Of a stretch of 38,656 nt of DNA, positions 21,001 to 30,537 are shown piece by piece. The position numbers were made by a program, and so were the translations under genes. Within the stretch, counting starts at the first letter, position 1; the number at the start of each line of letters is the position of its first letter. The DNA is from Auxenochlorella pyrenoidosa (taxonomy: Eukaryota; Chlorophyta; Trebouxiophyceae; Chlorellales; Chlorellaceae). The DNA lies in the NCBI GenBank assembly GCA_001430745.1, contig KQ481938.1, forward strand, positions 1,609,626-1,648,281. The letters are read 5' to 3'. The notes beneath the pieces are model-generated. The model saw nothing but the letters and a program-made list of their open reading frames with translations. It made no database searches and had not been told where the DNA came from.

Positions 21001-23016
21001 GTGCTGCGACGGCTTGGCGTCGGCAGCGCTCGGGCAGGTGAGGGGGCGAGGGGGCAGGGCCAGCCAGCAGAGGGGTGTCTCGGTGTGCAGAGCTGAAGCC
21101 ACTGCTGGCCTGCTGGTGCCCTGCACTCTGCACGTGGCCTGCTTCGCTCTTCTGTTGTGTTACCTGTTGCATGCTGATGCCATGTTTCCATTGTCAGCCT
21201 TGAAAGCACTGGTCCGGCCTGTGGCTACCCATGTATGTAGGCGTGAAGCGCCTGGTCTGGCCTGCTGTGTGGCTGGGTCGACAGCCGTTCGTCCTGCTGC
21301 ACCGTCGATCCCGCGCTGCCGCGCTCCGCCGCCAGCTGGAAAAGGCTGCTGCAAAGCAGCAGAAGCAGCAGCAGCAGAAGCGAGGCGGCGGCACCAGCGC
21401 AGGTGGCTCGCACCAGCACCCAAGGCAACTGACAGCTGGAAAGCAGGGGGGGAAACAGCAGAGCAAGAAGCCGGGAGGGGCGCCCCAGCAAAAGGGCGCT
21501 GCCATGCAGCGCAGGGCCAAAGCTGCCAGCAGCACTGCGCAGCTGCAGCTGCCGACAGCAAGCAGCAGCCCGGCGGGGGGCGAGGGCCCGCACCAGGCTG
21601 CCTGCCAGCCGGAAGCGCAGGCAGCCGAAGTTGCAGCCTCTGCCGCAGCTTCCAGCACGCCGCAGACTTGTACTACCACAGAGGCAGGGCTCAGTCAACC
21701 AGTTGGAGCAGCGCCAGCCAGTCCACCACCCGGCCAAGCCGGCCCTTCTTCCTCAGAGCCCTCCACAGGCAGCCAAGGCAGCAACTCCCCCAGCTCCAGC
21801 GACAACGAAACAGAGCCTGCGCCCGCATCGCCGGGCCTCGTGCCCCAGAGTGCTGCCCAGCAGGCCGCCAGCGCTGCTGCCGGCCAGGCAGAGCCCGCAC
21901 AGGGCGCGCACGGGCGCCGCGACCCGGCAGACCCGCTAGGGCTGGCTGGCAGGCAGGAGCTGGCGCCGCACGAGCTGGCTGCCCTTCAGCTGCTCAGGTG
22001 GGATGGCAGGGCAGACGGCTGGGGGGCTCTCAGGCTGGCACAGCTTCCCATGTCAGCTTGCGCTGCCAGCCCTCATGGGCTCTGAAGGTGCGCTGCCTGC
22101 CTGCCTGCCTGCCTGCCTACGTGCCTGCCATAGTGCTCTGCCGTCTCAGCGCGAGGCCCTTCGTCTCCTGCTCGTGCGCAGGGAGGAGGAGGAGGCAGCC
22201 GCGGCCGCAGAGCGCAAGGCGCTCCGCAAGCAGCGCCAGCGGGAGCGGCAGCAGCAGCGCCGCGAGGAGGAGCAGCGGGCGACAGCAGAGGAGGAGCGCC
22301 AGCGGCACGAGGCTGCTGCGGCTGCGGCGGCCGATGCTGCAGCCAGGGCACGAGCTGAGCAGCGGCTGGCAGCGCAGCAGGCAGCAGCGGAAGCAAAGGC
22401 TGCCGAAGCTCTTGCTTTAGCCGCAGCACTGCAGCAGCGGCAGCAGCAGCAGCAGCGAGCACGGGCCCAGGCACCCCAGCAGAGGCGCAGGCCGGGCCCT
22501 GCTGCAGCCTGTGCGCATGAGCCTGGGGCCGAACCAGCTGCAGCAGCGCCTTCCACAGCAGCAGGTGGAGCGCAGAGCGCTGCCCAGCTCACGCCGCCGA
22601 GCTCCCAGCCCGCTGCACCTGCGGCAGGCAGCACGCGGCGCACCCCAGCGGCGCAGCCAGCAGATGCTGAGCTCCAAATGCTGCTGAAAAATCTGCTGCC
22701 CTCCGTCTCGGCAGCAGCCAGCAGCAGCGCTGCTGCGGCACCAGCCGTGCTGCCACCACCGCTGCCGCTACCCATCCCCATGCCCGCCCGCCCGCCTGCA
22801 GCTGCGGCCGGCAGGGTACAGCTGTCACCAGAAGACGAGTGCATCGTGTGCTTGGACGCGCCTAGGCAGTGCATCCTTGCGCCCTGCGGCCACTGCCTCG
22901 CCTGCATTCGTTGCACGGAGAGCTTGCTGCTGAAGCGGCGCGCTGGGAGCGAGGTGACGTGCCCGCTGTGCCGCCACCCAGTGGAGAGCTTCATTCGCCG
23001 CGTTTTCAGCAGCTGA
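18030..23016 (+). CDS. Signal peptide - unknown lumenal domain - TM - coiled-coil - RING protein (putative membrane E3 ligase)
   Basis: Supported exons: 18030-18515, 18679-18929, from 19048, one ending 19465, 19658-19797, 20036-20100, 20239-20411, 20622-21037, 21241-21997, 22182-23016; about 1,120 residues. Exon junctions between 19117 and 19422 are unresolved (see findings). Starts MVRLFSAGFLLLRFLMAIC, a signal peptide. The lumenal/extracellular part (about 650 residues; WTDFESVYSALMHALL, LGFDWAPFDQAYLDLP, SWCLFMHLKGTAVRFG, EYLCHFESYFPTEQY) matches no family I recognise. One strong membrane helix lies near 20945-21003 (ALALLWLYLLF). A Gln/Ala/Ser-rich linker, an Ala/Glu/Arg coiled coil and a C-terminal C3HC4 RING follow: CIVC, APCGHCLAC, IRC, CPLC, then VESFIRRVFSS, like MGRN1/LOG2-type plant RINGs. 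Family knowledge predicts E2 binding on the cytosolic side. Joining exon 21037 to 21241 is phase-consistent but uses a less usual TAG acceptor; two separate genes (first stop 21094) remain possible. Confidence 0.6.
19573..19595. repeat. Poly(C) homopolymer, 23 bases
   Basis: Uninterrupted C run in the intron after the exon ending 19465. It is followed by a caccacc-rich stretch. Long homopolymers are prone to sequencing and assembly length errors. Confidence 0.9.
22094..22117. repeat. (TGCC)6 microsatellite
   Basis: Six perfect tgcc units in the intron between exons 21241-21997 and 22182-23016 of the RING gene. Confidence 0.9.
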
Positions 23017-23455
23017 GGGAGCATCAGCTTGCTAAATGTGCCAGGTAGCTTCTTTAGGTGTGTGGACACTGCCTGTAAATCGAACGCATTCTGTGGCATA
23101 CCCGAATGGCAGAAGGTGTGGAATGTTCGAAGAGAAGCAATACTGAACACTGCGCAGATTGTATGAAGGGCGAGGGCGAGCGTGCACACATACCGTGCCT
23201 GGCAGTCAATGGTCACAGATAAAGACTCGGTCAATACTCATGTTGCCGCCCCCCGCCAGCAGCGCCACAGCAGGCAGAGGGCATGACCTCAACCCTGCGC
23301 GACTGTCCGCAGCGCTCTGCCAGATCGCGCATTATTGCCCGTATGGTGGTTTAGCTCCATGCTGCCAGCGTGAAAGCTCAGAGCCTACTGCTGCCACCCC
23401 GCTGCCGACCGCCACCGCGCCTCGACTGGCCACCGCCTTTAGACGATCGTCATTC
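23017..23455. other. Intergenic, RING gene 3' UTR to polyamine oxidase leader
   Basis: Contains a TGTAA signal at 23074-23078. Further right it contains an open frame continuous with the polyamine oxidase (in-frame ATG at 23240), so part of this interval may be coding. Confidence 0.5.
23074..23078 (+). terminator. Putative TGTAA polyadenylation signal of the RING gene
   Basis: TGTAA lies 58 bases after the TGA at 23014-23016, a plausible spacing for a chlorophyte 3' UTR. Confidence 0.5.
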
Positions 23456-26400
23456 ATGACATTAGCTGCAGCCACTGTGCCAAGCCGGGCCGTGACCGCC
23501 GCCTCTGCCGCCTCTGCCGCCGCCTCGGCTGGCGGCGCTGCCCGGCGAGTCGCCGTTATTGGTGCCGGCTTTGCTGGACTTGCAGCAGCGCTCACCCTGC
23601 AGCGCTCCGGTCGGTGTGAGGTGACCGTGCTGGAAGCAGGACAGCGGGCAGGCGGCCGTGCCTGCACGCAGCACATTGGAGATGCGGCCATCGAGCTCGG
23701 TGAGGGGCCTCTGTGTGGCAGATTGTCCGCAGCTGGCTTGCATGGCATGGAACCTGCAACCGACCACGGCGTTGCCCTGCCAGACGGTACGAAGGACAAA
23801 TCTGGTCTGGCGCCCAGCCCACCCGCCCAGCATGTTGCTGCCCCATGCAGGCGCCACCTGGTTCCACGGCTTGGGCACCCCGGAGCGGCCAAACCCGGTC
23901 TTCAGGCATGCAGTTGACCAGGGCCTCATTGGGACCAGCCCTGAAGGTGAGACAGAGACTGCTGCCCACCGCATACCGTTGCCAGCTGCCTTCTGCCGCA
24001 TCCAGTCCGGCCCCGCTGCAGGGGTGGCGCAGGCTGTGGGGGCGCTGCTGCTGAGGGGCATCCCTGCTGCCTCGTGCCCTGCCAAACGCGCTGGCTGTGC
24101 CCCTGTCCTGACATACGCTGCAGCCGAGACGTGGTGGAGCAGCCAGTTCCTGCTGTCGGGCGCCAGCGAGCCGCTCAGCAAGGAGCAGCAGCTGGCCGTG
24201 ACACATGCCCTGGCCGCCTGGACTGACACAGTCGAGGGGCTGCCCCCAGACGCCAGCGGCACCACCGCCGACCACCTGCGTGCCGCCTGGGACGGGCTGC
24301 TGGGCTCTGGCAAGCTCCGTGGGGGCGATGGGCAGGTGGAGGCGGCGGCGCGCGCGTGGCGCTGGCGCGAGCTGCTGCAGCGCGCCATGGACGGCTGCCA
24401 CTCCACCGCTGACCAGAGGTGCGGGTCCCGGGCTGCTGGCCCCGCCTGTCTTTTTCCTGTTGTGCCGAGACTGCATGCACAGAGCCTGGCTGCAGCAGCG
24501 CCCTACCCACCTGCCACCCTCATCTCGAGTGCGGCCGCTCGCTCACCCGTCCACAACCTGTCCCTGCAGCGCCCTCGGCCTGAGCCTCTACGACGAAATG
24601 GAGGGAGGCGTGCACAGCGCGCTGCCAGCGGGCATGCAGGTGGGCGCGAGGACATGCCTACCTGCCCTGCCCGCCGTGCCTTCCCTGCAGTCACTGCCTA
24701 GCTACCAACACCAGCTTTGCCAAAGAGCGGCTTGTCAAGCAGCTGGAACGGCCGTGCCCTGGCATCCCGCAAGCCCATGGACGCACACCTGCCCCGAGGC
24801 GTGGTTGGCCGCCCCTGCTGCTCACCACGCCACGGTGCACCCAACTTTCCAACCCGTCTCCTCCACATCCCTCCCCTCCTTCTCCCCTCCCCACCTGCAG
24901 ACCGTGGCAGAGAATCTGGCCGCCCAGCTGTGCGACCTGCGGTACGGGCACAAGGTGCAGCGCATCGCCTGGGGCCCCGGCGGGGTGCGCATCCGCTGCG
25001 CCAACGGCGCGACGCTGGAGGCCGCCGCCGCCGTGGTGACCCTGCCGCTGGGGGTGCTGCAGGCGCGGCATGGCGAGCTGTTTGAGCCGGCGCTGCCGCC
25101 CGGCAAGGTGGGGGGGCTGGCGCCTTCATCTGGCATGCTCTGCCTCTGCAGCCGGGCCGCTACGTGAAGTGAGCAACTTTTTGCGAGGGCAGCAGAGCTT
25201 TTGCCAGTGGTTGTGATAAAAGAAACAGAGGGAACGACCCTGCAAGAACCTCTGTCCATCACACTGTGTTTCCAGCCTACCAACTGTGTCGCCCGTACTG
25301 CAGGTCGACGCCATCCAGCGGCTGCGCGCCGGCGTGGTGGACAAAGTGTTCCTCGAATTTGAGCGGCCTGAAGGGCTTCCCTCCGCTCCTGCTGCTGGCA
25401 GCGCCAGCGATGGCGGCAGCGCACCAGCGGTGTCGTATGCCCTGCTGTGGAGTTTGCCCTGGCATGGCGAGGGCGGCGCTGACAGCCGTGCTGACGCGGC
25501 AGCAGCAGCGCCGGCCCCACTGGTGGTGTCGGCAGCGGCAGAGAGCGAGGCTCGCGTTCCGGACTGGGCAAAAGGCATCTTCAGCCTGCGCTTTGGCGGG
25601 CCCGAGTTCAAGCAGCGGCATGCAGGCACCCCGCAGCCCGGCACTGTCCAGCAGCAGCAGGAGCGCAGCGGCAGCGCCGAAGAGCAGGCCGCCAGCATGC
25701 AGCAGCAAGCGCAGGCGGTTGACCAGCGGGCGCAGGCCCCGGCTGCAGGAGACGCCGCCTTTAGGGCAGCCGCTGAAGCGGCGCTTCGGGAAGGGGAGGA
25801 GGCACCAGAGGATGCAGAGTTCAGCCCCTGCGCCGAGCCGGCGCAGCCCACCAGCTACCAGGCGGTGGCATGGGTGACGGGCGAGGCAGCGCTGGCAATG
25901 GAGGCGGCATCCGATGCAGAGGTGCTGGGCGCGCTGCGCCAGCTGGGCGACATCTTCCCGCAGCTGCAGCTGCCGCCAGGCGCAAGCTGGGACCGCGTCA
26001 CGCTGCGCCGGTGAGCTGGCTGCCACCTGCCTAGCCACTTGCCCAGCTTGTCAATGCTTGCCAATGCTTGTCTGCGCTTTACTGTGCTGTGGCACCTGTT
26101 GCATCCCCACAGCCGGCGCTTCTCCAGCCGTCTGCCAGCAGCGGGCCGCTCCTGTGTGCGGTAGTAGCTGTGTGGGCGGCTCCTGCTTCCTGGCACTACT
26201 GCAGCTTCCCAGCATCGGTGCGTCTTACCTCACAGCCCAAGGGCTGCGGCTGCCACGCCGTCACGAGTGCTGAGGCCCTCACGCGTTTACCTTGTCCCTC
26301 CCGCAGGACCCGGTGGGGGTCCGACCCGCTCTTCAAAGGCTCATACTCCTACCTGGGGCCTGACTCCTCGCCTGGCGATGTAGCCGCACTCGCCGCCCCA

Positions 26401-26676
26401 GTGTGTGCCAGCAGCAGCGATGTCGGCGCTTCAGTCGAAGGCAGCTCTGGCAGCAACCACAGCGGCGACACCAGCAGCAGCAGCAGGGCGGCCCCACCAG
26501 TGCTGCTATTTGCTGGCGAGGCCTGCCACGTCGTCCATATTGGCACGATGCATGGCGCGTACCTCACGGGCCAGCAGGCGGCAGAGAACCTCTTGCGGCA
26601 CTGGGAGTACCAGCAGGGCCAGCTGCGGGCGCAGCAGCGCCTACAGCAGCAGCAGATACATCAGCAGAAGGAATAG
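23456..26676 (+). CDS. FAD-dependent polyamine oxidase (PAOX/SMOX/PAO5-like)
   Basis: Seven exons: 23456-23699, 23851-23946, 24124-24418, 24570-24639, 24901-25107, 25304-26010, 26307-26676; all GT-AG and phase-consistent, 662 residues. Motifs in order: FAD dinucleotide fold VAVIGAGFAGLAAALTLQ then VTVLEAGQRAGGRA; GATWFHGLGTPERPNPVF; EGGVHSALPAGMQ; VVTLPLGVLQA; VDKVFLEFERP; AVAWVTGEAAL; RWGSDPLFKGSYSYLG; and the FAD-closing LLFAGEACHVVHIGTMHGAYL. These are the signature blocks of the flavin amine oxidase family that oxidises spermine, spermidine or acetylated forms to H2O2 and an aldehyde. A Gln/Ala-rich insert of about 85 residues (near 25620-25860) interrupts the catalytic domain. The N-terminus is Ala/Ser/Arg-rich and may be an organelle presequence. 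An in-frame upstream ATG at 23240 would add 72 residues. No PTS1-like C-terminus; it ends Gln-rich (QQQQIHQQKE). Substrate preference cannot be read from sequence. Confidence 0.88.
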
Positions 26677-27033
26677 CCAGGCCTTGCATGGCATGTTCAA
26701 TTATCTGCCCTTCCTACAGTATAGTGCAATAAAATGACTTGGCACTGCTGTTGATCAACCTCATGAGGCAATCAAGTTTTGTTGGTCAACAAGGCCAGGC
26801 TAGCAAGGCTGCATAGTGGTTGCAAAGCAACTGCAGACGTGTTGTGGCACAACCTACGCCGGCGAATGCGCAGGCATCTGTTTGAGGCAGGGCCATCAAT
26901 ATTACTAATAGTGACTAGTCATGCAGGACAAGTGCGCTGTGCCAGCTCAGCCTGACAGCTTGCCCAGCGCATGTACATGGCTTACATCCTGCTGGTTCAG
27001 CATGGTGGAAGGGGTACCTGCAAGATGACAAGC
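26677..27033. other. Convergent 3'-UTR interval, polyamine oxidase / LRR-PGG gene
   Basis: 357 bp between facing stops. A canonical AATAAA lies at 26728-26733, 52 bases after the oxidase stop. A minus-strand TGTAA (ttaca at 26982-26986) lies about 48 bases after the LRR-PGG stop. The sequence is AT-richer than its flanks. Nothing else is seen. Confidence 0.6.
26982..26986 (-). terminator. Putative TGTAA polyadenylation signal of the LRR-PGG gene
   Basis: TGTAA on the minus strand, about 48 bases downstream of the TAG at 27036-27034. Confidence 0.45.
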
Positions 27034-29558
27034 CTATGAATTGACAGCTGCTGCTGCTGCCGCTGGTGCAACGGGGGGCGGGGCTTTAGGTCCACCGCTT
27101 TTGCGAGTGCTCTCCTTTGTTGGAGGCTGGAAGCAGGCTAGGCTGTGGCGGAGGCCAACCAGCTCAGCAAGAATGTCTTTCAGCTCTTGGCTGGGATCGG
27201 GTGAGGTGACGTCGATGTGTGGCCCAAATTGTGGCTTGGGGGCATTGTGGGCTCGAGGTGGGGGCTCTTGTTTTCGAACCTTGGCAACGACGATGTGCAC
27301 AAACGCAGGAAGCCATAATAAACTAAAGGACCGAAACAGCCACAGCAGCAATCGTTCATACCAGCGCTTGGGGCTCAGTTGCGATCCAAGCAGTGACACA
27401 CGAGAAAAGTGTCCACGGAAGCCCACTGCGAGCAGGATGAGCCCAGCGACGGCAGTGGTGATGAGCATGGAGGCGTATTGGGACCGCGGATAGACTGCAA
27501 ACACAGCGCTCACAAACGTGGCGGTGCCGGCACACATCGTGAGGACAAGAAGCAAGGATGACCAGAGAATGGTGGACAGCACATCCTCCGCAACAAGCTC
27601 AGAGGCTTGAGGCATGCTGTGGGTGACAGAGAACAAAGCTGTGGTGAACGCAAAGAAGAAGGTGCACACATTGCAAATAAAGTACGACTTGAGGGAGGCG
27701 AGGTTCATGCCAGTGTCGGCAACTCGAACCAGCCCGGTGTCATTGGTGCTGCCAGGCACGCTGTTGAAACCAACAAAAGAGGCTGCTGCAAGCAGGATGG
27801 CAATCCAGGATATGGCACCCATGGACTGCTGCAGTGCTTGGTCCTGGTCGACAACAAATTGCGGCAGCAAGCGCTGCAGTTGTCGAGGCAAAAAGTTGTA
27901 GGGCATGGAAAGTGGGCATAATGCATCAGTGTTTTTAAGGGCAAACAACCGGGAGCAGGAGCTGAGGTTGGGCAGCTGCTCGATCTTGCTGCATCCAGAC
28001 ACATCAAGCGTCCGCAAAAGCCTGAGCTGCCCTAATTCATCCGGCAGATGCTTCAGCTGGCTGCAACCTGACAGAACGAGCATCTCCAGGCTGCCAAGCT
28101 GCCCAATGCTGGATGGCAGCCGCTTCAGCTGGCTGCAGCCCGCCACATTGAGTGTGTCCAGGCTGATGAGCTGCCCAATTTCATCCGGCAGATGCTTCAG
28201 CTGGCTGCAGCCAGACAGATTGAGCACCCCCAGGTTGCTGAGCTCCTCGATGCTGGATGGCAGATACTTCAGCCGGCTGCATCTAGACAAATGCAGGTTT
28301 TGCAGGCAGACAAGCTGCCCAATGCTGCATGACAGCTGCTTCAGCTGGCTGCAGCCCGACAGATCGAGCGTGCGCAGGTTGCTGAGCTCCCCAACTCTGG
28401 ACGGCAGCTGCTCCAGCCGGCTGCAGCCTGATAGATCGAGCGTGCACAGGTTGCTGAGCTGCCAAATGTTGGATGGCAGCTGCTTCAGCTGGCTGCAGCC
28501 TAACAGATTGAGCATGCACAGACTGCTGAGCTGCCCAAAGCTCGGTGGCAGCTGCTCCAGCCGGCTGCAGCCTGACAGATCGAGCGTGCGCAGGCAGACA
28601 AGCTGCCCAAAGCTGGGTGGCAGCTGCTCCAGCTGGCCGCAGCCCGACAGATCGAGCATAAGCAGGCTGGTGAGCTTCCCAATGCTGGGCGAAAGATGCT
28701 CCAGGTGGCTGCAGCCTGACAGTTTGAACATGAGCAGGCTGCCGAGCTGCCCAATGAAAGCAGGCAGCTCCTTCAGCTCAGGGCTGCTCAAGCACAGCTC
28801 CTCCAGCTGCATGCCGCCGCCCCTGATCTGGTCATCAATCTGCAAGACAATCAAATGCAGGAGGAGGATGCAGATCTCAAGAGACATGCTACCCACCAGC
28901 TGCTGCGTCAGTGCCCAACTGCTGCTCGCTCCCACAGGCCTCGCTGCTTTGCTCACATTCTGCCGCAACACAACTTGTACCCATCCCTTCCCCACCAGCT
29001 GCCATGCTGTCGGCTCCACGCGCTTCAGCTGCTGCTCCAGGTTGTCCTGCCGCTTGATGTACTCTTTGAACAAGCCCTGCCTGCAAGCATGAGGTATTGA
29101 CAGGCAGTCAGCTTGATGTAAGGATGCTGGACCTTCTCTCAACATTGTGCCATTGTGCTGTAGCAGCTCAAACATGCTAGAATTGAGTTCAGCAGCATAT
29201 CTGCATGATATGCCTGGACTGCGCAAACTGTGGCTGCGCAGGCGCACCTTTTATCTACAGGCACAGCGGTCCAGCGCGAGTCGCCACGCCGCTCGAGTTC
29301 CAGCTGCTGCCTGGTTCCTTGCTGGCCATCCCACTGCGACCTGCTGTGGGTCGCCAGCTCCTCAAGAACCTCGAAAAAACCCGTGTTGTCTGGCGGCTTC
29401 TTGTAAAACCCTGGTGCTGTCGCTGTCGCTGCTGGTGCCGGTGCAGCAGCAGCTGCCACTGTTGCCGGGGTCGCCGGCGCTGCTGCCGATGCTGCTTGTG
29501 ATGGAGCGGTTGGCTCCACATCTAACGCAACGTGCAGGGCACGATTGCTGCCAGCCAT
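27034..29558 (-). CDS. Leucine-rich-repeat protein with C-terminal PGG-like membrane domain
   Basis: Three exons: 29558-29248, 29080-28996, 28839-27034; GT-AG, phases consistent, 733 residues. The intron 28995-28840 (156 bp) is itself stop-free and in frame, so its retention would insert 52 residues. The N-terminus is Ala/Pro-rich, followed by a charged helix (EYIKRQDNLEQQLKRVE). Residues about 142-430 are twelve consecutive 24-residue LRRs of the plant type (LSNLRTLDLSGCSQLKQLP). The C-terminal third has a PGG-like domain: WIAILLAAASFVGFNSVPG, then YFICNVCTFFFAFTTALFSV, matching the conserved first two helices of PGG proteins (hydrophobic ATLIAT..F..G...PGG and FFVCNT..F..S). Further hydrophobic segments follow (LLLVLTMCAGTATFVSAVF, SMLITTAVAGLILLAVGF, SFSLLWLPAFVHIVV), so four or five membrane helices. 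The tail is hydrophilic. PGG domains in plants usually follow ankyrin repeats; LRRs in their place are unusual. A sensor or scaffold role is inference only. Confidence 0.8.
27985..28790 (-). repeat. Tandem 72-bp (24-residue) LRR array, 12 units
   Basis: Twelve units with consensus LxxLxxLDLSGCSQLxxLPxx then IGQ, eleven of them exactly 24 residues. Nearly every unit keeps GCS at the same place, giving a Cys at each turn. DNA blocks such as cttcagctggctgcagcc recur every 72 bp. This points to expansion by unequal exchange. Confidence 0.9.
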
Positions 29559-30537
29559 GTCTCCCAATCTGCAAGACAAGATGAAACATCAAGGTTGTCA
29601 GCTCAACTCCACAGCAATCCGTGGCGACGGCTTGCTCTTTTCCGGGCAAGGGCTGCCGCCAGCAGGGGCTGCAACCATGCCACTTACCGGGCAGGAGGCT
29701 GAATTTTCCGGCGATGCACCCAGTACTTCAGGGAATTCCTTGTTTAAATGGTAAAGCCTGCACCAAGCTTAGGCAATGAGCATGCTGTCAACAGTTGCCA
29801 GTGTGTTGCTAGTGCTGGTGCCAGTACCGTGCATGTACACTTGCGACGTGCAGAGAGCAGCTGGCAGGCGGCATGGTCTGGCAGTGAGTTCCCGTCGCCG
29901 AAACCTGTCGAGCGCACATCAGACCAGATTTTGAAACCCAGGTGTTGCTACAAAGTCGGGTGCCGCCCGCTCGAGCGAGCCACGCTTGGGGTGCTGAGCA
30001 CCCGGTGCTCGCTCCCTGGGGCTCTCGGTACAGTTCTCTTTGACGATCGAACAATTACAGTATATCGCGTGCAATCTGCCCCCGAGGCCAGAGCTCACGT
30101 TCAGGCCAGCAAACCGTCTTGAGCGTATGAACGGTCGCCCTCCCAGAGCTTGCCGTGTTCTTGTGAAGTTTTAGGAACCGGAGGCACAGGTGCTCCTGGA
30201 AGGGCCTGCTGTCACAGCCCTGCCAGGCCCAGCATGCTGTGTCACATCGCTGCGACATCGCAGCGCAGCTGCTGCATGCATGCTGCTGCATGCACCGCCG
30301 CCAGTTCACTTCACGCCTGCTACCTCTGATACCATCTGGGTGCATGTTGGAGCCATCCCACAGTGGGAAGCTTCGCGATATAGAGAAGTTTTCATTATAG
30401 AACAGGGATAACCCTCAGGGCACCCGACAACATTATGAGGGCGCCCGCCTGCAATGATGCAAGAGGCCCACTGGCACATGCAGCAAGGCTGCTAACACCT
30501 GCAATTTGCATGCCAAGCCCACTGCGCCGGCTCATGC
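29559..30537. other. Intergenic, LRR-PGG promoter and LHC 3' UTR
   Basis: 979 bp between two minus-strand genes. The part next to 29558 holds the LRR-PGG leader; a ttgcag just upstream of the ATG (29575-29570 on the minus strand) suggests a 5' UTR intron. A minus-strand TGTAA (ttaca at 30055-30059) is the only such signal seen for the LHC gene. No coding exon could be supported. Confidence 0.45.

Noticed and set aside
21014..22420. 468-residue plus-strand open frame
   Set aside because: It overlaps the RING gene in another frame; composition is Ala/Arg/Gln from high-GC shadow coding, and it lacks the RING and coiled-coil pattern.
27905..29092. 395-residue open frame on the plus strand
   Set aside because: It is the exact antisense of the LRR array; its Ser/Cys/Leu/Pro repeats mirror the 72-bp LRR unit and carry no independent motif.
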